In this document: piece by piece, positions 1 through 9,075 of the stretch
Numbering within the stretch: position 1 is the stretch's first letter
Layout of the letters: the number at the start of each line of letters is the position of its first letter
Assembly (NCBI RefSeq): GCF_000963885.1
Contig: NZ_BALE01000002.1
Span: forward strand, 43,409-107,408
Direction of reading: 5' to 3'
Origin: Tanticharoenia sakaeratensis NBRC 103193
GTDB taxonomy: Bacteria > Pseudomonadota > Alphaproteobacteria > Acetobacterales > Acetobacteraceae
Length of the DNA stretch: 64,000 nucleotides
Program-made: the position numbers and the translations under genes
The notes under the pieces: model-generated
Databases searched by the model: none
The model's input: only the letters and a program-made list of their open reading frames with translations
Told to the model about the DNA's origin: nothing

Positions 1-405
1 CCCCGGCGCGGTCTCGACTTACCACAATGCACTGGTCTTCGGGATGCGCACGAGCGTTCTGTTCTGACGCGGACCGCCTTCTAAAGCGGTTGCCGAAGGC
101 CCTGGACCGTCGTCCTTTCGCGACGCGGGAAAGGAACCGGTCAGCTGTGCCCTGTTGTGCTCGGCCTGCTGAAACGAAGGCCGGACTTTTGATACTTGGC
201 TCAGACGAACTGATCACGCTTCCAGCGTCCGCGGCAGGCCACGCCCTCACGTAAATGCGATTTCATGTCGGATCATGTCCGAAAATCGGGAACCCTCGCC
301 GCCAGTCCTGCGCTCCCCCTGCACGATCTTTTCCTGAAAGCCCGGCCTTTGCGCCGGTCGAATAATTTCCGGCGGTTCAGCCGGGTCAGCGAGGACAGCC
401 GCCCG
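1..405. other. Left-edge stretch with no convincing gene
   Basis: No convincing coding region is seen here. A 75-codon open frame at 27-254 is rich in Arg, Ala and Pro and has neither a recognisable domain nor a good ribosome binding site, so I do not call it. The open frame of the downstream channel gene extends left to 265, but residues from that part look like non-coding translation. The stretch probably holds the promoter of the channel gene, although no clear -35/-10 pair stands out. Confidence 0.4.
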
Positions 406-1683
406 ATGAAACATGACTACGTCAACTCGCTGTCCGCCTTGCGAGGCTGGTTCGTCTGGATGCCTGCCCCGGTCGCATCCCTTCTGGTCCTCGTTATCGC
501 AGCATTGATCGCGCTCGCTTTCAGCCGTCTGATCACCGATGCGATCCCGCGCCTGCCCGGTTTGAAGCGTATTCCGACGGTCTCCCTCGTCGTATCGCGT
601 CTGCGGCCGTGGATCCGGCTGCTGCTGATGATCATCGCGGCCTCGGCGGCCCTTCCGGCGGCAGCCGTCGGCCTGTCACCCGGCACGTATCACGCGATCG
701 GCAAGCTTTTCGGCGTCGCCTTCATCCTGACGGTCGGCTTTGGCCTGATCCGTGCATTCCGGATCGCGACCGACAGCTATCTCCAGCGGATGTCGCGGCG
801 CGACAATGTCGATGACATCACGGTCCGGTCCCACCAGACCCAGATCCGCGTACTGCGCCGCCTGATCGAGATCACAGTAGGCGTCATCACGGTCGGCGCG
901 GCATTGATGACATTCGATACGGTCGAGAAATACGGTGTATCGCTCTTCGCTTCCGCAGGTGCGGCATCCCTCGTCGTCGGCCTGTCGGCACGCCCCGCGC
1001 TGACCAACCTACTGGCCGGCATCCAGATCGCGATCACCCAGCCGATCCGCATGGAAGACATGCTGATCATCAACGGCGACTGGGCGTATGTCGAGGAAAT
1101 CAACGCGACCTATGTCGTGCTGCGGACCTGGGACAAGCGCCGCTATATCGTGCCGATTTCCTACTTCCTCGAGAACCCGTTCCAGAACTGGACACACAGT
1201 TCGCCCGCGCTCATCGGCTCGGTCTTCCTGTGGCTCGACTACCAGACGCCCATGGACAGGCTGCGGGCCATCCTCGACGAGGAAATCAAGCATTGCCCCG
1301 ACTGGGACGGCGAGACGCTGGGCTGTCAGGTCGCCGACAGCAATGCGCAGGTGATTTCCATCCGGATCATTGCAGGCGCTGCTGGCGCGAACCCGATGTG
1401 GAATGTCTGCTGCGACATCCGCGAACGCCTGCTGGCCCGTCTCCGGGCCGAGTATCCGGAATGCCTGCCGCGTGGACGCACGGCTCTGGTGCCGGGCGCG
1501 CCGGGCGACAGCGTCTGGCCGGACGAACTGATCTCGCCGCCGGTCCAGCGTCCCGGTCGTGGTCCGCAGCCGTCCCAGCCGCAGCCTTTCAGCGCTCCGC
1601 AATCTCCCGGCAGCCCGGGTTCTTCCGCAGCGCCGGGCGCCATGGGCAGCCCTGGTGCCCCGATCCCGACGCAGGGACAATAA
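406..1683 (+). CDS. MscS-family mechanosensitive ion channel
   Basis: 425-residue inner-membrane protein of the small-conductance mechanosensitive channel family, which opens under membrane tension to release solutes. Three to four hydrophobic segments in the first 190 residues lead into the conserved pore and beta-domain region: a Gly/Ala-rich helix ([20 protein letters not shown]), then the stretch with [22 protein letters not shown] and [20 protein letters not shown]. The last 50 residues are Pro/Ser/Gly-rich and probably disordered. The frame is open from 265, but I chose ATG 406 because GAGGAC lies about 9 bases upstream and the hydrophobic N-terminus begins soon after. It stands alone, with a hairpin downstream at 1740-1763. 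Confidence 0.9.
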   Translation: MKHDYVNSLSALRGWFVWMPAPVASLLVLVIAALIALAFSRLITDAIPRLPGLKRIPTVSLVVSRLRPWIRLLLMIIAASAALPAAAVGLSPGTYHAIGKLFGVAFILTVGFGLIRAFRIATDSYLQRMSRRDNVDDITVRSHQTQIRVLRRLIEITVGVITVGAALMTFDTVEKYGVSLFASAGAASLVVGLSARPALTNLLAGIQIAITQPIRMEDMLIINGDWAYVEEINATYVVLRTWDKRRYIVPISYFLENPFQNWTHSSPALIGSVFLWLDYQTPMDRLRAILDEEIKHCPDWDGETLGCQVADSNAQVISIRIIAGAAGANPMWNVCCDIRERLLARLRAEYPECLPRGRTALVPGAPGDSVWPDELISPPVQRPGRGPQPSQPQPFSAPQSPGSPGSSAAPGAMGSPGAPIPTQGQ

Positions 1684-1739
1684 TTCCCCCAAGGCGACTG
1701 TCGCGCGGCCTTCGAGTCCGGCGGGCTGCCTCCTTTCAA

Positions 1740-1763
1740 CGGCGCAGCCTCAGGGCTGCGCCG
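1740..1763 (+). terminator. Candidate terminator hairpin after the MscS gene
   Basis: Perfect 10-bp inverted repeat CGGCGCAGCC / GGCTGCGCCG with a TCAG loop, 57 bases after the channel stop codon. There is no T-tract behind it, so intrinsic termination is an inference; it could also simply stabilise the mRNA 3' end. Confidence 0.45.
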
Positions 1764-1823
1764 CCTGCCCAATCCAGATTCTGCTTGCGTGGGACACACC
1801 GTGGAAGAGACAAGCGCCGGGCC

Positions 1824-2927
1824 ATGTCTCACGCGCCCTCTCCCACTATTCATCTCGAAGGCCATGACCGCACCTGGGTCGCTCAGGCCGTTCACACCAT
1901 CGAAGCCGATTTCAACCGGTCCGCGGATACGCATCTTCTGCGCGTCCCGTTGCCCGCAGCCCCCGGTGTCTCCCTTTATCTGAAGGACGAGAGCACGCAT
2001 CCGACCGGAAGCCTCAAGCACCGGCTGGCGCGCTCGCTGTTCCTGTTCGCGCTGTGCAACGGCTGGATCGGGCCGGAGACCACGATCGTCGAATCATCGA
2101 GCGGATCGACGGCCGTGTCGGAGGCCTATCTCGCGCGCCTTCTGGGCCTGCGCTTCGTTGCCGTCGTGCCGAAGCACACATCGCCGGAAAAGCTCGACGC
2201 CATCCGGTTCCAGGGCGGAACCTGCCACCTGATCGACGACGCCTCCCAGGCCCATGTGGAATCGATCCGCCTCGCCAGCGAGTGCGGCGGCCATTACATG
2301 GACCAGTTCACCTACGCCGAGCGCGCGACCGACTGGCGGGGCAACAACTCGATCGCGGAATCGATCTTTCGCCAGATGAAGCTCGAACCGGCGCCGGAGC
2401 CGCGCTGGATCGTCTGCGGCGCCGGCACGGGCGGCACGTCCGCCACGATCGGACGCTATGTCCGCTATCGCGGCGGCGCGACGCGGCTGTGTCTGGCCGA
2501 CCCCGAAGGCTCCGCCTTCCACCGGCATCTCGCCGATCGCACCGTCCTGTGCGTCGGACGATGCGGCAGCGTGATCGAAGGCATCGGCCGTCCTCGCGTC
2601 GAGGCCTCGTTCGAGCCCGCCCTGATCGATCGTTGCGAAGTCATCGACGATGCGCGCAGCATCGGCGCCGCCCGCGCACTGTCGCGCTGGATCGGGCGTC
2701 CCTGCGGCGGATCGACCGGCACGAACGCCTGGGCCTGCGCACGCCTGATCGGAGAGATGGCGACGGCCGGCGAAACCGGCTCGATCGTCACCCTGCTGTG
2801 CGATTCCGGCGAGCGTTATCGCGGCACGTATTTCAACGATGTGTGGATCGCGGATTCGGGCCTCGATGTCGCACGGCACGAAGAGGCGTTCACCGCGTTC
2901 CTGCAGCAGGGCGCGTCCGTGGACTAG
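1824..2927 (+). CDS. PLP-dependent cysteine synthase-family enzyme (Cds1-like)
   Basis: 367-residue fold-type II PLP enzyme. The PLP-lysine region reads [16 protein letters not shown], with the Schiff-base Lys in TGSLKHR. It is followed by [18 protein letters not shown] (phosphate or substrate loop) and the glycine-rich loop [14 protein letters not shown]. The PTGSLKHR context, rather than the PxxSxKDR of CysK, resembles the CysK-like branch that includes mycobacterial L-cysteine desulfhydrase Cds1. The reaction may therefore be cysteine breakdown to sulfide, pyruvate and ammonia rather than synthesis; the sequence alone does not decide. ATG 1824 is chosen because upstream residues of the open frame are not family-like. 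It is monocistronic or co-transcribed with the following DUF2177 gene (27-bp gap). Confidence 0.82.
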   Translation: MSHAPSPTIHLEGHDRTWVAQAVHTIEADFNRSADTHLLRVPLPAAPGVSLYLKDESTHPTGSLKHRLARSLFLFALCNGWIGPETTIVESSSGSTAVSEAYLARLLGLRFVAVVPKHTSPEKLDAIRFQGGTCHLIDDASQAHVESIRLASECGGHYMDQFTYAERATDWRGNNSIAESIFRQMKLEPAPEPRWIVCGAGTGGTSATIGRYVRYRGGATRLCLADPEGSAFHRHLADRTVLCVGRCGSVIEGIGRPRVEASFEPALIDRCEVIDDARSIGAARALSRWIGRPCGGSTGTNAWACARLIGEMATAGETGSIVTLLCDSGERYRGTYFNDVWIADSGLDVARHEEAFTAFLQQGASVD

Positions 2928-2954
2928 GCTGCGGCGGCCTCGGAACTCGCTGCC

Positions 2955-3374
2955 ATGCCGCTCTCCCTTCGGACGCTTAGCGTCTATATCTGCACGCTCG
3001 CCGTCATGCTGGCGCTCGATGCGGTCTTTCTCGGTCTCGTCGCCATGCCGCATTTCAAGGCGACGCTGGGCGGAATCCTGAACGATCGGCCGAGGCTCGC
3101 GCCGGCAATTGCGTTCTACGTGATCTATGCCATGGGGCTCGTGGTCTTTGCGGGCCTGCCTCATGAGGGCCGCTGGTCCGCCATGGCCGCCTATGCCGCC
3201 GCGTTCGGCTTCGTGGCCTATGCGACATATGATCTGACGAATTATGCGACGCTGCGCCCCTGGACCGGGTCGCTGGTCGCCATGGACCTGATCTGGGGCA
3301 CGACCGCCAGCACGCTCGCGACACTGGGCGGCGCGTGGATCGGCGGCTGGCTCAGCCGCGCAGTCGGCGGGTAG
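2955..3374 (+). CDS. DUF2177 family membrane protein
   Basis: 139-residue protein with four hydrophobic segments (about residues 8-30, 47-67, 72-95 and 107-130), matching the usual size and layout of DUF2177 proteins. Recognisable stretches are LALDAVFLGLVAM near the N-terminus and YATYDLTNYATLRPW in the middle. The function of the family is unknown. In other bacteria it often sits near DUF1295 or lipid-modifying membrane proteins. Here its 3' end overlaps the 3' end of the convergent DUF1295 gene by 23 bp, which fits that association, though the genes are on opposite strands. Confidence 0.8.
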   Translation: MPLSLRTLSVYICTLAVMLALDAVFLGLVAMPHFKATLGGILNDRPRLAPAIAFYVIYAMGLVVFAGLPHEGRWSAMAAYAAAFGFVAYATYDLTNYATLRPWTGSLVAMDLIWGTTASTLATLGGAWIGGWLSRAVGG

Positions 3375-4161
3375 TGCGCAGAAGCGGCGGGAGCGGCAGA
3401 AACGCCGGGACCGCCGCCTGATACCGACGATAGGCGTCGCCGCGCGATTCCAGCATCGCCTGCTCCAGCGGCGGCACGCCGGACACGAACCGCAGCAGCC
3501 AGCCCATCAGGACCGGACCGGAGAGCGCAAGCCATCCCCAGCCACTGCCACCGAGCGCGATCACACAGACCCCGCACCACAGCAGCCATTGCCCGACATA
3601 GTTGGGATGGCGGGAGATCGACCACAGACCGACATTACAGACCGGGCCAATCTTCTGCGCCCGAAACCTGCGCATCTGCCGGTCCGCGATCGCCTCAATC
3701 GCGATCCCGCTGGCAAACAGCGCAAGGCCGAAAGCATCGCCCGCACCAAATGCGGCAGACGGAACCTGCCCCGCAAGGCCCACGCAGCCAGCCAGAATAC
3801 CCGCGATCGGCCCCTGCACGATCACGAAGCGGAAGAAACGACGATCGAAATCCGGCCCCCATTCTTTCCGGAAGCGTGCATAGCGCGGATCCTCGCCATC
3901 GCTGCGGGCCACGCGGAGCGCGATGTAGCTGCCCAGGCGCAGTGCCCAGAACGACATCAGCAGCGCCATCATCACCTGACGCCACGGCGCCGAATCGACG
4001 GATGCTATCGGCCATGTGGCCAGCACCGCGCCACCAAACCCCGTGCCGAACGTCCAGAACACGTCTACCCAACCCGCATTTCCGACGAAACGCTGGATCG
4101 CATAGGCGCATGCCATGACGAGGCACAGTGCCAGAAGGACAGTCAGAAAGGGTCCGAGCAT
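3352..4161 (-). CDS. DUF1295 family membrane protein (steroid reductase-like fold)
   Basis: 269-residue polytopic membrane protein of the DUF1295 family, related to the C-terminal half of steroid 5-alpha-reductases and isoprenylcysteine methyltransferases. Diagnostic stretches are WVDVFWTFGTG near residue 32, DPRYARFRKEWG, and the C-terminal signature LWSISRHPNYVGQWLLW with SRHPNY, which contacts NADPH or the methyl donor in related enzymes. The terminal part (PLEQAMLESRGDAYRRYQ) is also typical. The substrate is unknown; a lipid or hydrophobic small molecule is likely. It overlaps the convergent DUF2177 gene at its 3' end. Confidence 0.83.
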   Translation of the reverse strand: MLGPFLTVLLALCLVMACAYAIQRFVGNAGWVDVFWTFGTGFGGAVLATWPIASVDSAPWRQVMMALLMSFWALRLGSYIALRVARSDGEDPRYARFRKEWGPDFDRRFFRFVIVQGPIAGILAGCVGLAGQVPSAAFGAGDAFGLALFASGIAIEAIADRQMRRFRAQKIGPVCNVGLWSISRHPNYVGQWLLWCGVCVIALGGSGWGWLALSGPVLMGWLLRFVSGVPPLEQAMLESRGDAYRRYQAAVPAFLPLPPLLRTTRRLRG

Positions 4162-4266
4162 CAGATACCTGCCCAGGGCGATGCGGTTCCGATCATCGCA
4201 CCGATCCTCCGGTTGGAATGTCTTGTGGGGGCGGTAACGCGCGGACTCAGGGAAAGACGGCAGCCG

Positions 4267-4968
4267 TTACAGACAGATTGCCGCGATCCTGTGCAGGATA
4301 TGCAGATCGGCGATCGGATGCGGCCCCGGCGCCACACCCAAGGTCGGCACGATCGGCTCGAATACGACGCGATCGGCATCGATCCCTTGCACGATTGCCG
4401 CGCGCGGCAATGTGCTTGCCCCTGCAGTCGCGCGCAGCAGGACACGATCGCCCGGCCGGATCGCAGCCGTCGGGACGACAACGAGCACGGCACCCGCCCG
4501 CGCCGCCGGCTGCAGGGATGCATCGTCCATGTGAACGGCATACGCCTGCGGTCCTGCCGAAAAGGGGCTGGGCCATTCTTCCCAGGCCTTGCCGGCGGGA
4601 AGACCCGCACGATCGAAGAGATCGGTGCGCCCGAGATCGGACCACGCGATGGCGCGCAAAGGGCGCGGCGCGGAGCCCGACGATGACGAAGATGCCGCCG
4701 ACGGTTCGGCGCGCCGCTCGACGACATGAGCGAAGCGCTCGAGCGACACGTCGAGCGCACCGAGCGCCCGCACCAGGCTTTCCGTGCCGGGCCAGCGCCT
4801 GCGTCCGTCGGTCGCTTGGCGCTTCGACGGATTGAACGCGGTCGGATCCAGACCGGCCGCCCGGGCCAGGGCCGATGCACTCAGTCCCCGCTCTGCCGCC
4901 AGCATGTCGAGCGCGCGCCAGATGTCGGCGTGTCCGATGATACCGGGACGATCCGGTCCCCCGGTCAT
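4267..4968 (-). CDS. HTH repressor with S24 (LexA/phage-repressor-like) peptidase domain
   Basis: 233-residue protein with an N-terminal helix-turn-helix (about residues 14-80, including LSASALARAAGLDPTAF) joined by an Ala/Ser linker to a C-terminal S24-like domain (about 120-233). The nucleophile position is Ser151 in HMDDASLQP, with Leu in place of the usual Met after Ser. The general-base Lys expected about 37-38 residues later falls in the segment ASTLPRA, where I see Pro188-Arg189 and no Lys. Self-cleavage may therefore be lost; this is inference. The start overlaps the stop of the FAD oxidoreductase gene as ATGA, implying translational coupling. It is not obviously LexA, because the N-terminus is a Cro/XRE-like fold. 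Confidence 0.78.
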   Translation of the reverse strand: MTGGPDRPGIIGHADIWRALDMLAAERGLSASALARAAGLDPTAFNPSKRQATDGRRRWPGTESLVRALGALDVSLERFAHVVERRAEPSAASSSSSGSAPRPLRAIAWSDLGRTDLFDRAGLPAGKAWEEWPSPFSAGPQAYAVHMDDASLQPAARAGAVLVVVPTAAIRPGDRVLLRATAGASTLPRAAIVQGIDADRVVFEPIVPTLGVAPGPHPIADLHILHRIAAICL

Positions 4969-6569
4969 CCGGCCAGCGCCGCGGCGACCGCCTCGGCCGC
5001 ACGAATCCCGTCGATCCCGGCCGACAGGATGCCGCCGGCATAGCCCGCGCCCTCGCCTGCCGGGAACAGGCCAGCCACGTTGAGGCTCTGCCCGTCCCGC
5101 CCCCGCGGCAGCCGGATGGGCGAAGACGTGCGCGTCTCGACGCCGGTCATAACCGCATCCTCCATCGCAAACCCGTCGATCTTGCGGGCAAAGCGCGGCA
5201 GGGCCTCGCGCATCGCCTCCACAGCGAAATCCGGCAGGCAGGTTGCAAGGTCGGTCGGGGTGACGCCGGGCTTGTAGGACGGCACCACCGCGCCGAGATG
5301 CGTCGATGCAACACCTGCGAGAAAGTCACCGACGCGCTGGGCCGGAGCGCGATAGTCGCTGCCGCCGGCCACGAATGCCGCGCGCTCGAGACGGCGCTGC
5401 AACGCGACCCCGCCCAGAACGTCTTCCGGGAAATCGCGCTCCGGCATGACCTCGACCACGATGCCGGCATTGGCATTGCGCTCCGCCCGGGAATACTGGC
5501 TCATCCCGTTGGTCACGACCTGGCCCACCTCCGATGTCGCGGCGACCACCGTGCCGCCCGGACACATGCAGAACGAATAGACCCCGCGCCCGTTGCTCGC
5601 GTGATGCACGAGCTTGTAGTCGGCCGCCCCCAGCAGATGATGGCCGGCCTGCGGCCCGAAACGGGCGGCATCGATCACCGACTGCGGATGTTCGATCCGC
5701 ACGCCGACGGAAAACGGCTTGGCCTGCATGGCGACACCCGCCTCGCGCAGCATCGCGAAGGTATCGCGTGCGCTGTGACCGACCGCCAGCACGACCGGCG
5801 CTCCCTCCGGCACGCTGCCATCCGACAGGGCCACGCCGTGCAGACGCCCGTTCTCGATGAGAAGCCGTTCCACCCGCGTTTCGAAGCGATACTCGCCCCC
5901 CAGGCGCTCGATCTGCGCCCGGATGTGCTCGACCATCTGCACGAGGCGGAACGTGCCGATATGCGGCTTGGAGACGAACAGGATTTCCTCCGGCGCCCCG
6001 GCCCGGACGAACTCCTCCAGCACCTTGCGTCCCAGACGGCGCGGGTCGCTCACCCCGCTCCACAGCTTGCCGTCCGAGAACGTCCCGGCCCCGCCCTCGC
6101 CGAACTGGACATTGCTCTCGGGCGTCAGTTCCGAGCGGCGCCAGAGGGCGAACGTGTCCACCGTGCGCGGACGCACGGGCTTGCCCCGCTCGATCACGAT
6201 CGGCCTGAGGCCCATCTGGGCGAGCACGAGGGCTGCCATGATCCCGCAAGGTCCCGCCCCGACGACGACCGGGCGCGGCGTCTCCTGCGGCCAGGGCCCT
6301 GCATGGGGCGGAACATATCCGGTGTCCGGTGTCGGTCCGACATGGGCATTGCCCGCATGTGCGGCCAGCACCCCGGCCTCGTCCACCACGTCGCAATCCA
6401 GGCTGTAGACCAGCACGATCGCGCCGCGCTTGCGCGCGTCGTAGCCGCGCCGGGCGATTGTCACGCCGCGCAGCCGGTCGGGATCGATTGCCAGACGCGC
6501 GCAGACGGCCTCCTGCAAGGCCTCGGGCGGATGATCGAGGGGAAGCCTGAGTTCTGTGACGCGGATCAT
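4965..6569 (-). CDS. FAD-dependent oxidoreductase (COG2509-like dehydrogenase)
   Basis: 534-residue flavoprotein of the uncharacterised FAD-dependent dehydrogenase group COG2509. The dinucleotide-binding motif is VVVGAGPCGIMAALVLAQMG (about residues 101-120), preceded by a roughly 95-residue N-terminal domain typical of the group. Other family marks are SNVQFGEGGAGTFSDGKL, CMCPGGTVVAATSE and the C-terminal FAD loop GLFPAGEGAGYAGGI. The substrate is unknown. ATG 6569 is preferred over an in-frame ATG 18 bases upstream because family members begin close to MIRVTELRL. It is the first gene of a two-gene operon with the S24-like repressor (4-bp overlap). Confidence 0.88.
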   Translation of the reverse strand: MIRVTELRLPLDHPPEALQEAVCARLAIDPDRLRGVTIARRGYDARKRGAIVLVYSLDCDVVDEAGVLAAHAGNAHVGPTPDTGYVPPHAGPWPQETPRPVVVGAGPCGIMAALVLAQMGLRPIVIERGKPVRPRTVDTFALWRRSELTPESNVQFGEGGAGTFSDGKLWSGVSDPRRLGRKVLEEFVRAGAPEEILFVSKPHIGTFRLVQMVEHIRAQIERLGGEYRFETRVERLLIENGRLHGVALSDGSVPEGAPVVLAVGHSARDTFAMLREAGVAMQAKPFSVGVRIEHPQSVIDAARFGPQAGHHLLGAADYKLVHHASNGRGVYSFCMCPGGTVVAATSEVGQVVTNGMSQYSRAERNANAGIVVEVMPERDFPEDVLGGVALQRRLERAAFVAGGSDYRAPAQRVGDFLAGVASTHLGAVVPSYKPGVTPTDLATCLPDFAVEAMREALPRFARKIDGFAMEDAVMTGVETRTSSPIRLPRGRDGQSLNVAGLFPAGEGAGYAGGILSAGIDGIRAAEAVAAALAG

Positions 6570-6783
6570 GATGCGTGGAAGGCGCATGCTCCGCCGAAAG
6601 TCAAGATTTCTGACAGCAGGCGCAAAGCTGCGGCCCTGCGAAACTGCTCGTCAGGCGCAGGACCTGTCCGCGCGAGGAAGCCTGTCGACCACATCCGTTC
6701 CTTGCGTGGCCCGGGAGGTCGCTTCGGACCAACCAAACATGATTATGGCGTTGGATCCGGCCATAATTGCGGCGTCGAGGATG

Positions 6784-7158
6784 TCACCCAGTCAGGGAGC
6801 GGAACTTCGCATACTCCGGTTGGCTATCGAACAGGAACAGCATGTAATAGTCGAGATAGTGCCGTTTGTTGCGGGCGACCTTCGTATAGAAAGGATAGAC
6901 GTCCAGCGGGCCGACATATCCTTCGGGATATGGATCGGACGCGAGAAGGCAGCGGGCGCGAAACAGCGGCGCATACACAGCGCCATCCTCGTTGCTCCGC
7001 TTTCTGACGTGCCAGAGATTCCTGCGAAAATCCTTCAGTCGATCGGGAATAACGAAGACGATCGTCTTTTCGATGAAGGGTCTCGTGAGCTCTTTCGGCC
7101 TCAGGTAACGAACATCGTCAGGCATGTCGCAGCAATAGAGATGATCCTGAACGATCAC
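6784..7158 (-). CDS. Orphan hypothetical protein
   Basis: 124 residues, not recognised. Coding is supported by AGGAG seven bases before the GTG start and by a natural composition: many aromatic and charged residues, for example YPFYTKVARNKRHYLDYYM near the C-terminus. There is no signal peptide, membrane segment or known motif. Cys9, Cys10 and Cys67 are the only cysteines. Codon use is less GC-biased than the neighbours, which may indicate a recent arrival. An ATG at 7125 would give a protein 11 residues shorter. It stands alone between the oxidoreductase and VOC genes, with 214 and 288 empty bases on either side. Confidence 0.55.
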   Translation of the reverse strand: MIVQDHLYCCDMPDDVRYLRPKELTRPFIEKTIVFVIPDRLKDFRRNLWHVRKRSNEDGAVYAPLFRARCLLASDPYPEGYVGPLDVYPFYTKVARNKRHYLDYYMLFLFDSQPEYAKFRSLTG

Positions 7159-7446
7159 GCTGTAGTCTCCTGCACATGGGCTTCGCAGGGCGTTCTATCT
7201 CTATCCCGATCATGAGCCGCAACCCCATGGGCGCTCCCGAGGCCTGAGCTGCCCGGTGGCGGAAATCCAAAGTCCATCAGCTCCCGCAGGCTGATCCCTC
7301 CTCAACCCGATGCAAATGCGGGCGAGATGCCGTGCGCCTCTACGCTTGAACGATACGGCGCAGACATTCGATCGGGCCTTCAGCAAACGCGCACCAATCG
7401 CTGCGCTACCCAACCCGCGGGCAAGTGCTAAGCCCGGACGGGCCGG
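7159..7446. other. Intergenic stretch around the orphan gene
   Basis: Nothing recognisable. A 67-codon open frame on the minus strand (7210-7413) is Arg/Gly-rich and unconvincing. The opposite flank, 6570-6783, is also empty and holds the promoter region of the FAD oxidoreductase gene. Confidence 0.35.
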
Positions 7447-7839
7447 CTATGCGCCGATCGGGCTTGCCAGTTCGACAAGGAAACCATCGGCGTCGCGCAC
7501 ATAGGCAACCATCTGCCCCCACGGCTTGGTCTGCGGCAGCGCGACCGGCTCGGCGCCGGCTGCAATCGCCATGTCGAACGCGCGGGCGACGTCGTCGGTC
7601 GTCAGCGTGATTTCGATGCCCGGCGGCGCGCGGTCAGGCCGGACGGCGACAAAATCCGCGCCCATGCTCTCCCGCGCGAGCACTTCGCTGGCAAAGGCGA
7701 TGGCCGCCTCGCCGGCTGCGAGTTCCGCATAAGCCCCGCTCTCGTGCACGAACCGCGGCGGCAGGCCGAACGCGCGGCCATAGAAGGCGACACTCTGCGC
7801 CACGTCGGGCACATAGAGAATGACGTGCGACAGGCGCAT
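7447..7839 (-). CDS. VOC family protein (glyoxalase-like)
   Basis: 130-residue vicinal-oxygen-chelate protein made of two beta-alpha-beta-beta-beta units. The first unit starts RLSHVILYVPDVAQSVAFYG, with a His that usually binds metal. The second carries EITLTTDDVARAFDMAIAAG, and the C-terminus has the usual YVRDADGFLVELASP, where the Glu of LVELASP is the normal last metal ligand. This is the layout of small metal-dependent lyases, dioxygenases or resistance proteins; the substrate cannot be told. The start at 7839 is supported by AGGAG about 12 bases upstream. An in-frame upstream extension to 7872 adds residues that are not family-like. Confidence 0.85.
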   Translation of the reverse strand: MRLSHVILYVPDVAQSVAFYGRAFGLPPRFVHESGAYAELAAGEAAIAFASEVLARESMGADFVAVRPDRAPPGIEITLTTDDVARAFDMAIAAGAEPVALPQTKPWGQMVAYVRDADGFLVELASPIGA

Positions 7840-7983
7840 GGGCGTGGATCTCCTGAACGGGGCGGCCGTCATAACCTAACCGAAACGGCCTTCGTTCGCT
7901 AGATGTTCCGAAATCGCGGCACGTCTTCATTGGACGTGGCCGACCCCCTCGCGTATCAAGACGGCCTGTCGGATCCCGGAACC

Positions 7984-9075
7984 ATGGCGCACACTCATCC
8001 TTCCCCGGGGCCTGCCTCTCTGGAGCAGACCCCGCACGAGCATTCTCACGGACATGACCATGAGCATGGCCACGCGGACCATGATCATGCGGATCATGAC
8101 CATGACAGTGATGATTCCGGGCATGACCACGGGCATGATCATGGGCACGGCCATCATCACCACGGCCCCGGTCATGTGCATGCGCCCGCGAATTTCGGCG
8201 CGGCGTTCGCCATCGGGATCTCCCTGAACGTCGCCTATGTGATCGCGGAAGCCATCTGGGGCGTCCTGGCCCACGCCATGGCCCTGCTGGCCGACGCCGG
8301 CCACAATCTGTCGGATATTCTCGGCCTGCTGGCCGCCTGGGTGGCGCAGCATCTGGCACGCCGCGCGCCTTCGGCACGCTTCACCTACGGACTGCGCCGG
8401 TCGACCATTCTTTCGGCCCTTGGCAACGCAACCGTCCTGCTCATCGTCACCGGCGGCGTGATCTGGGAATCCATGCTGCGCCTGTGGCATCCCGAGCCCG
8501 TCGCTGGGCGCGTCGTGATGATCGTGGCGGCCGTCGGCATCCTGGTGAACGGCGGCACCGCGCTCCTCTTCGCCCGGGGCAGCAAGGGCGATCTCAACCT
8601 GCGCGGCGTGTTCACCCACATGGCCGCCGACGCGCTCATGGCGCTCGGCGTCGTCGTGACGGGGTTCGTGATCATGCTGACGGGCTGGCGCGTGCTGGAT
8701 CCTATCGTCAGTCTCGTCGTCTCGGGCATCGTGATCGTCTCGACCTGGTCGCTGCTGCGGGGAAGTCTGGATCTGGCGCTCGATGCGGTTCCGCCGGGCC
8801 TAGACGAGCCGACGGTCGCCGCCGCCCTGCGCGGGCTGGATGGCGTCGTCGACCTTCACGACCTTCACATCTGGCCGATGAGCACGACCGAAACCGCCCT
8901 GACGGCGCACCTCGTTCATGATCCCCTGCTCGCGTCGAACGCGCTCGATGCCCTCCTGCGTACGGCGTCGTCCATGCTGCGCGCCCGCTTCGGCATCGTG
9001 CACGTGACGCTGCAGCTCGAAATGGCACCGTGCGAAAGCATCTGCGCCCTGCATGCCGGTCCTTCGCCCGCATGA
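7984..9075 (+). CDS. CDF family cation efflux protein with His-rich N-terminus
   Basis: 363-residue cation diffusion facilitator, probably exporting Zn, Co or Ni from the cytoplasm in exchange for protons. The first 66 residues contain 24 histidines alternating with Asp and Gly, a metal-binding tail. Six membrane helices follow. The transport-site motifs HNLSD (helix 2) and HMAAD (helix 5) give the HxxxD pair typical of zinc-type CDFs. A cytoplasmic C-terminal domain with DLHDLHIWPM closes the protein, as in CzcD/ZitB/DmeF. ATG 7984 is chosen over an open frame reaching 7903. It overlaps the next CDF gene by 4 bp (ATGA). Confidence 0.9.
   Translation: MAHTHPSPGPASLEQTPHEHSHGHDHEHGHADHDHADHDHDSDDSGHDHGHDHGHGHHHHGPGHVHAPANFGAAFAIGISLNVAYVIAEAIWGVLAHAMALLADAGHNLSDILGLLAAWVAQHLARRAPSARFTYGLRRSTILSALGNATVLLIVTGGVIWESMLRLWHPEPVAGRVVMIVAAVGILVNGGTALLFARGSKGDLNLRGVFTHMAADALMALGVVVTGFVIMLTGWRVLDPIVSLVVSGIVIVSTWSLLRGSLDLALDAVPPGLDEPTVAAALRGLDGVVDLHDLHIWPMSTTETALTAHLVHDPLLASNALDALLRTASSMLRARFGIVHVTLQLEMAPCESICALHAGPSPA

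Noticed and set aside
1230..1823. Upstream extension of the PLP enzyme frame across the MscS 3' end
   Set aside because: It overlaps the channel gene and shows no resemblance to the family; ATG 1824 begins the conserved part.
4267..4968. Possible prophage remnant because of the phage-repressor-like protein
   Set aside because: No integrase, attachment site, structural or lysis gene is nearby, and the gene is coupled to a metabolic oxidoreductase.
8032..8181. Repetitive CAT/GAC/GGC tracts resembling a repeat array
   Set aside because: They are codons of the His/Asp/Gly-rich metal-binding tail of the CDF protein, not a CRISPR or tandem-repeat locus.
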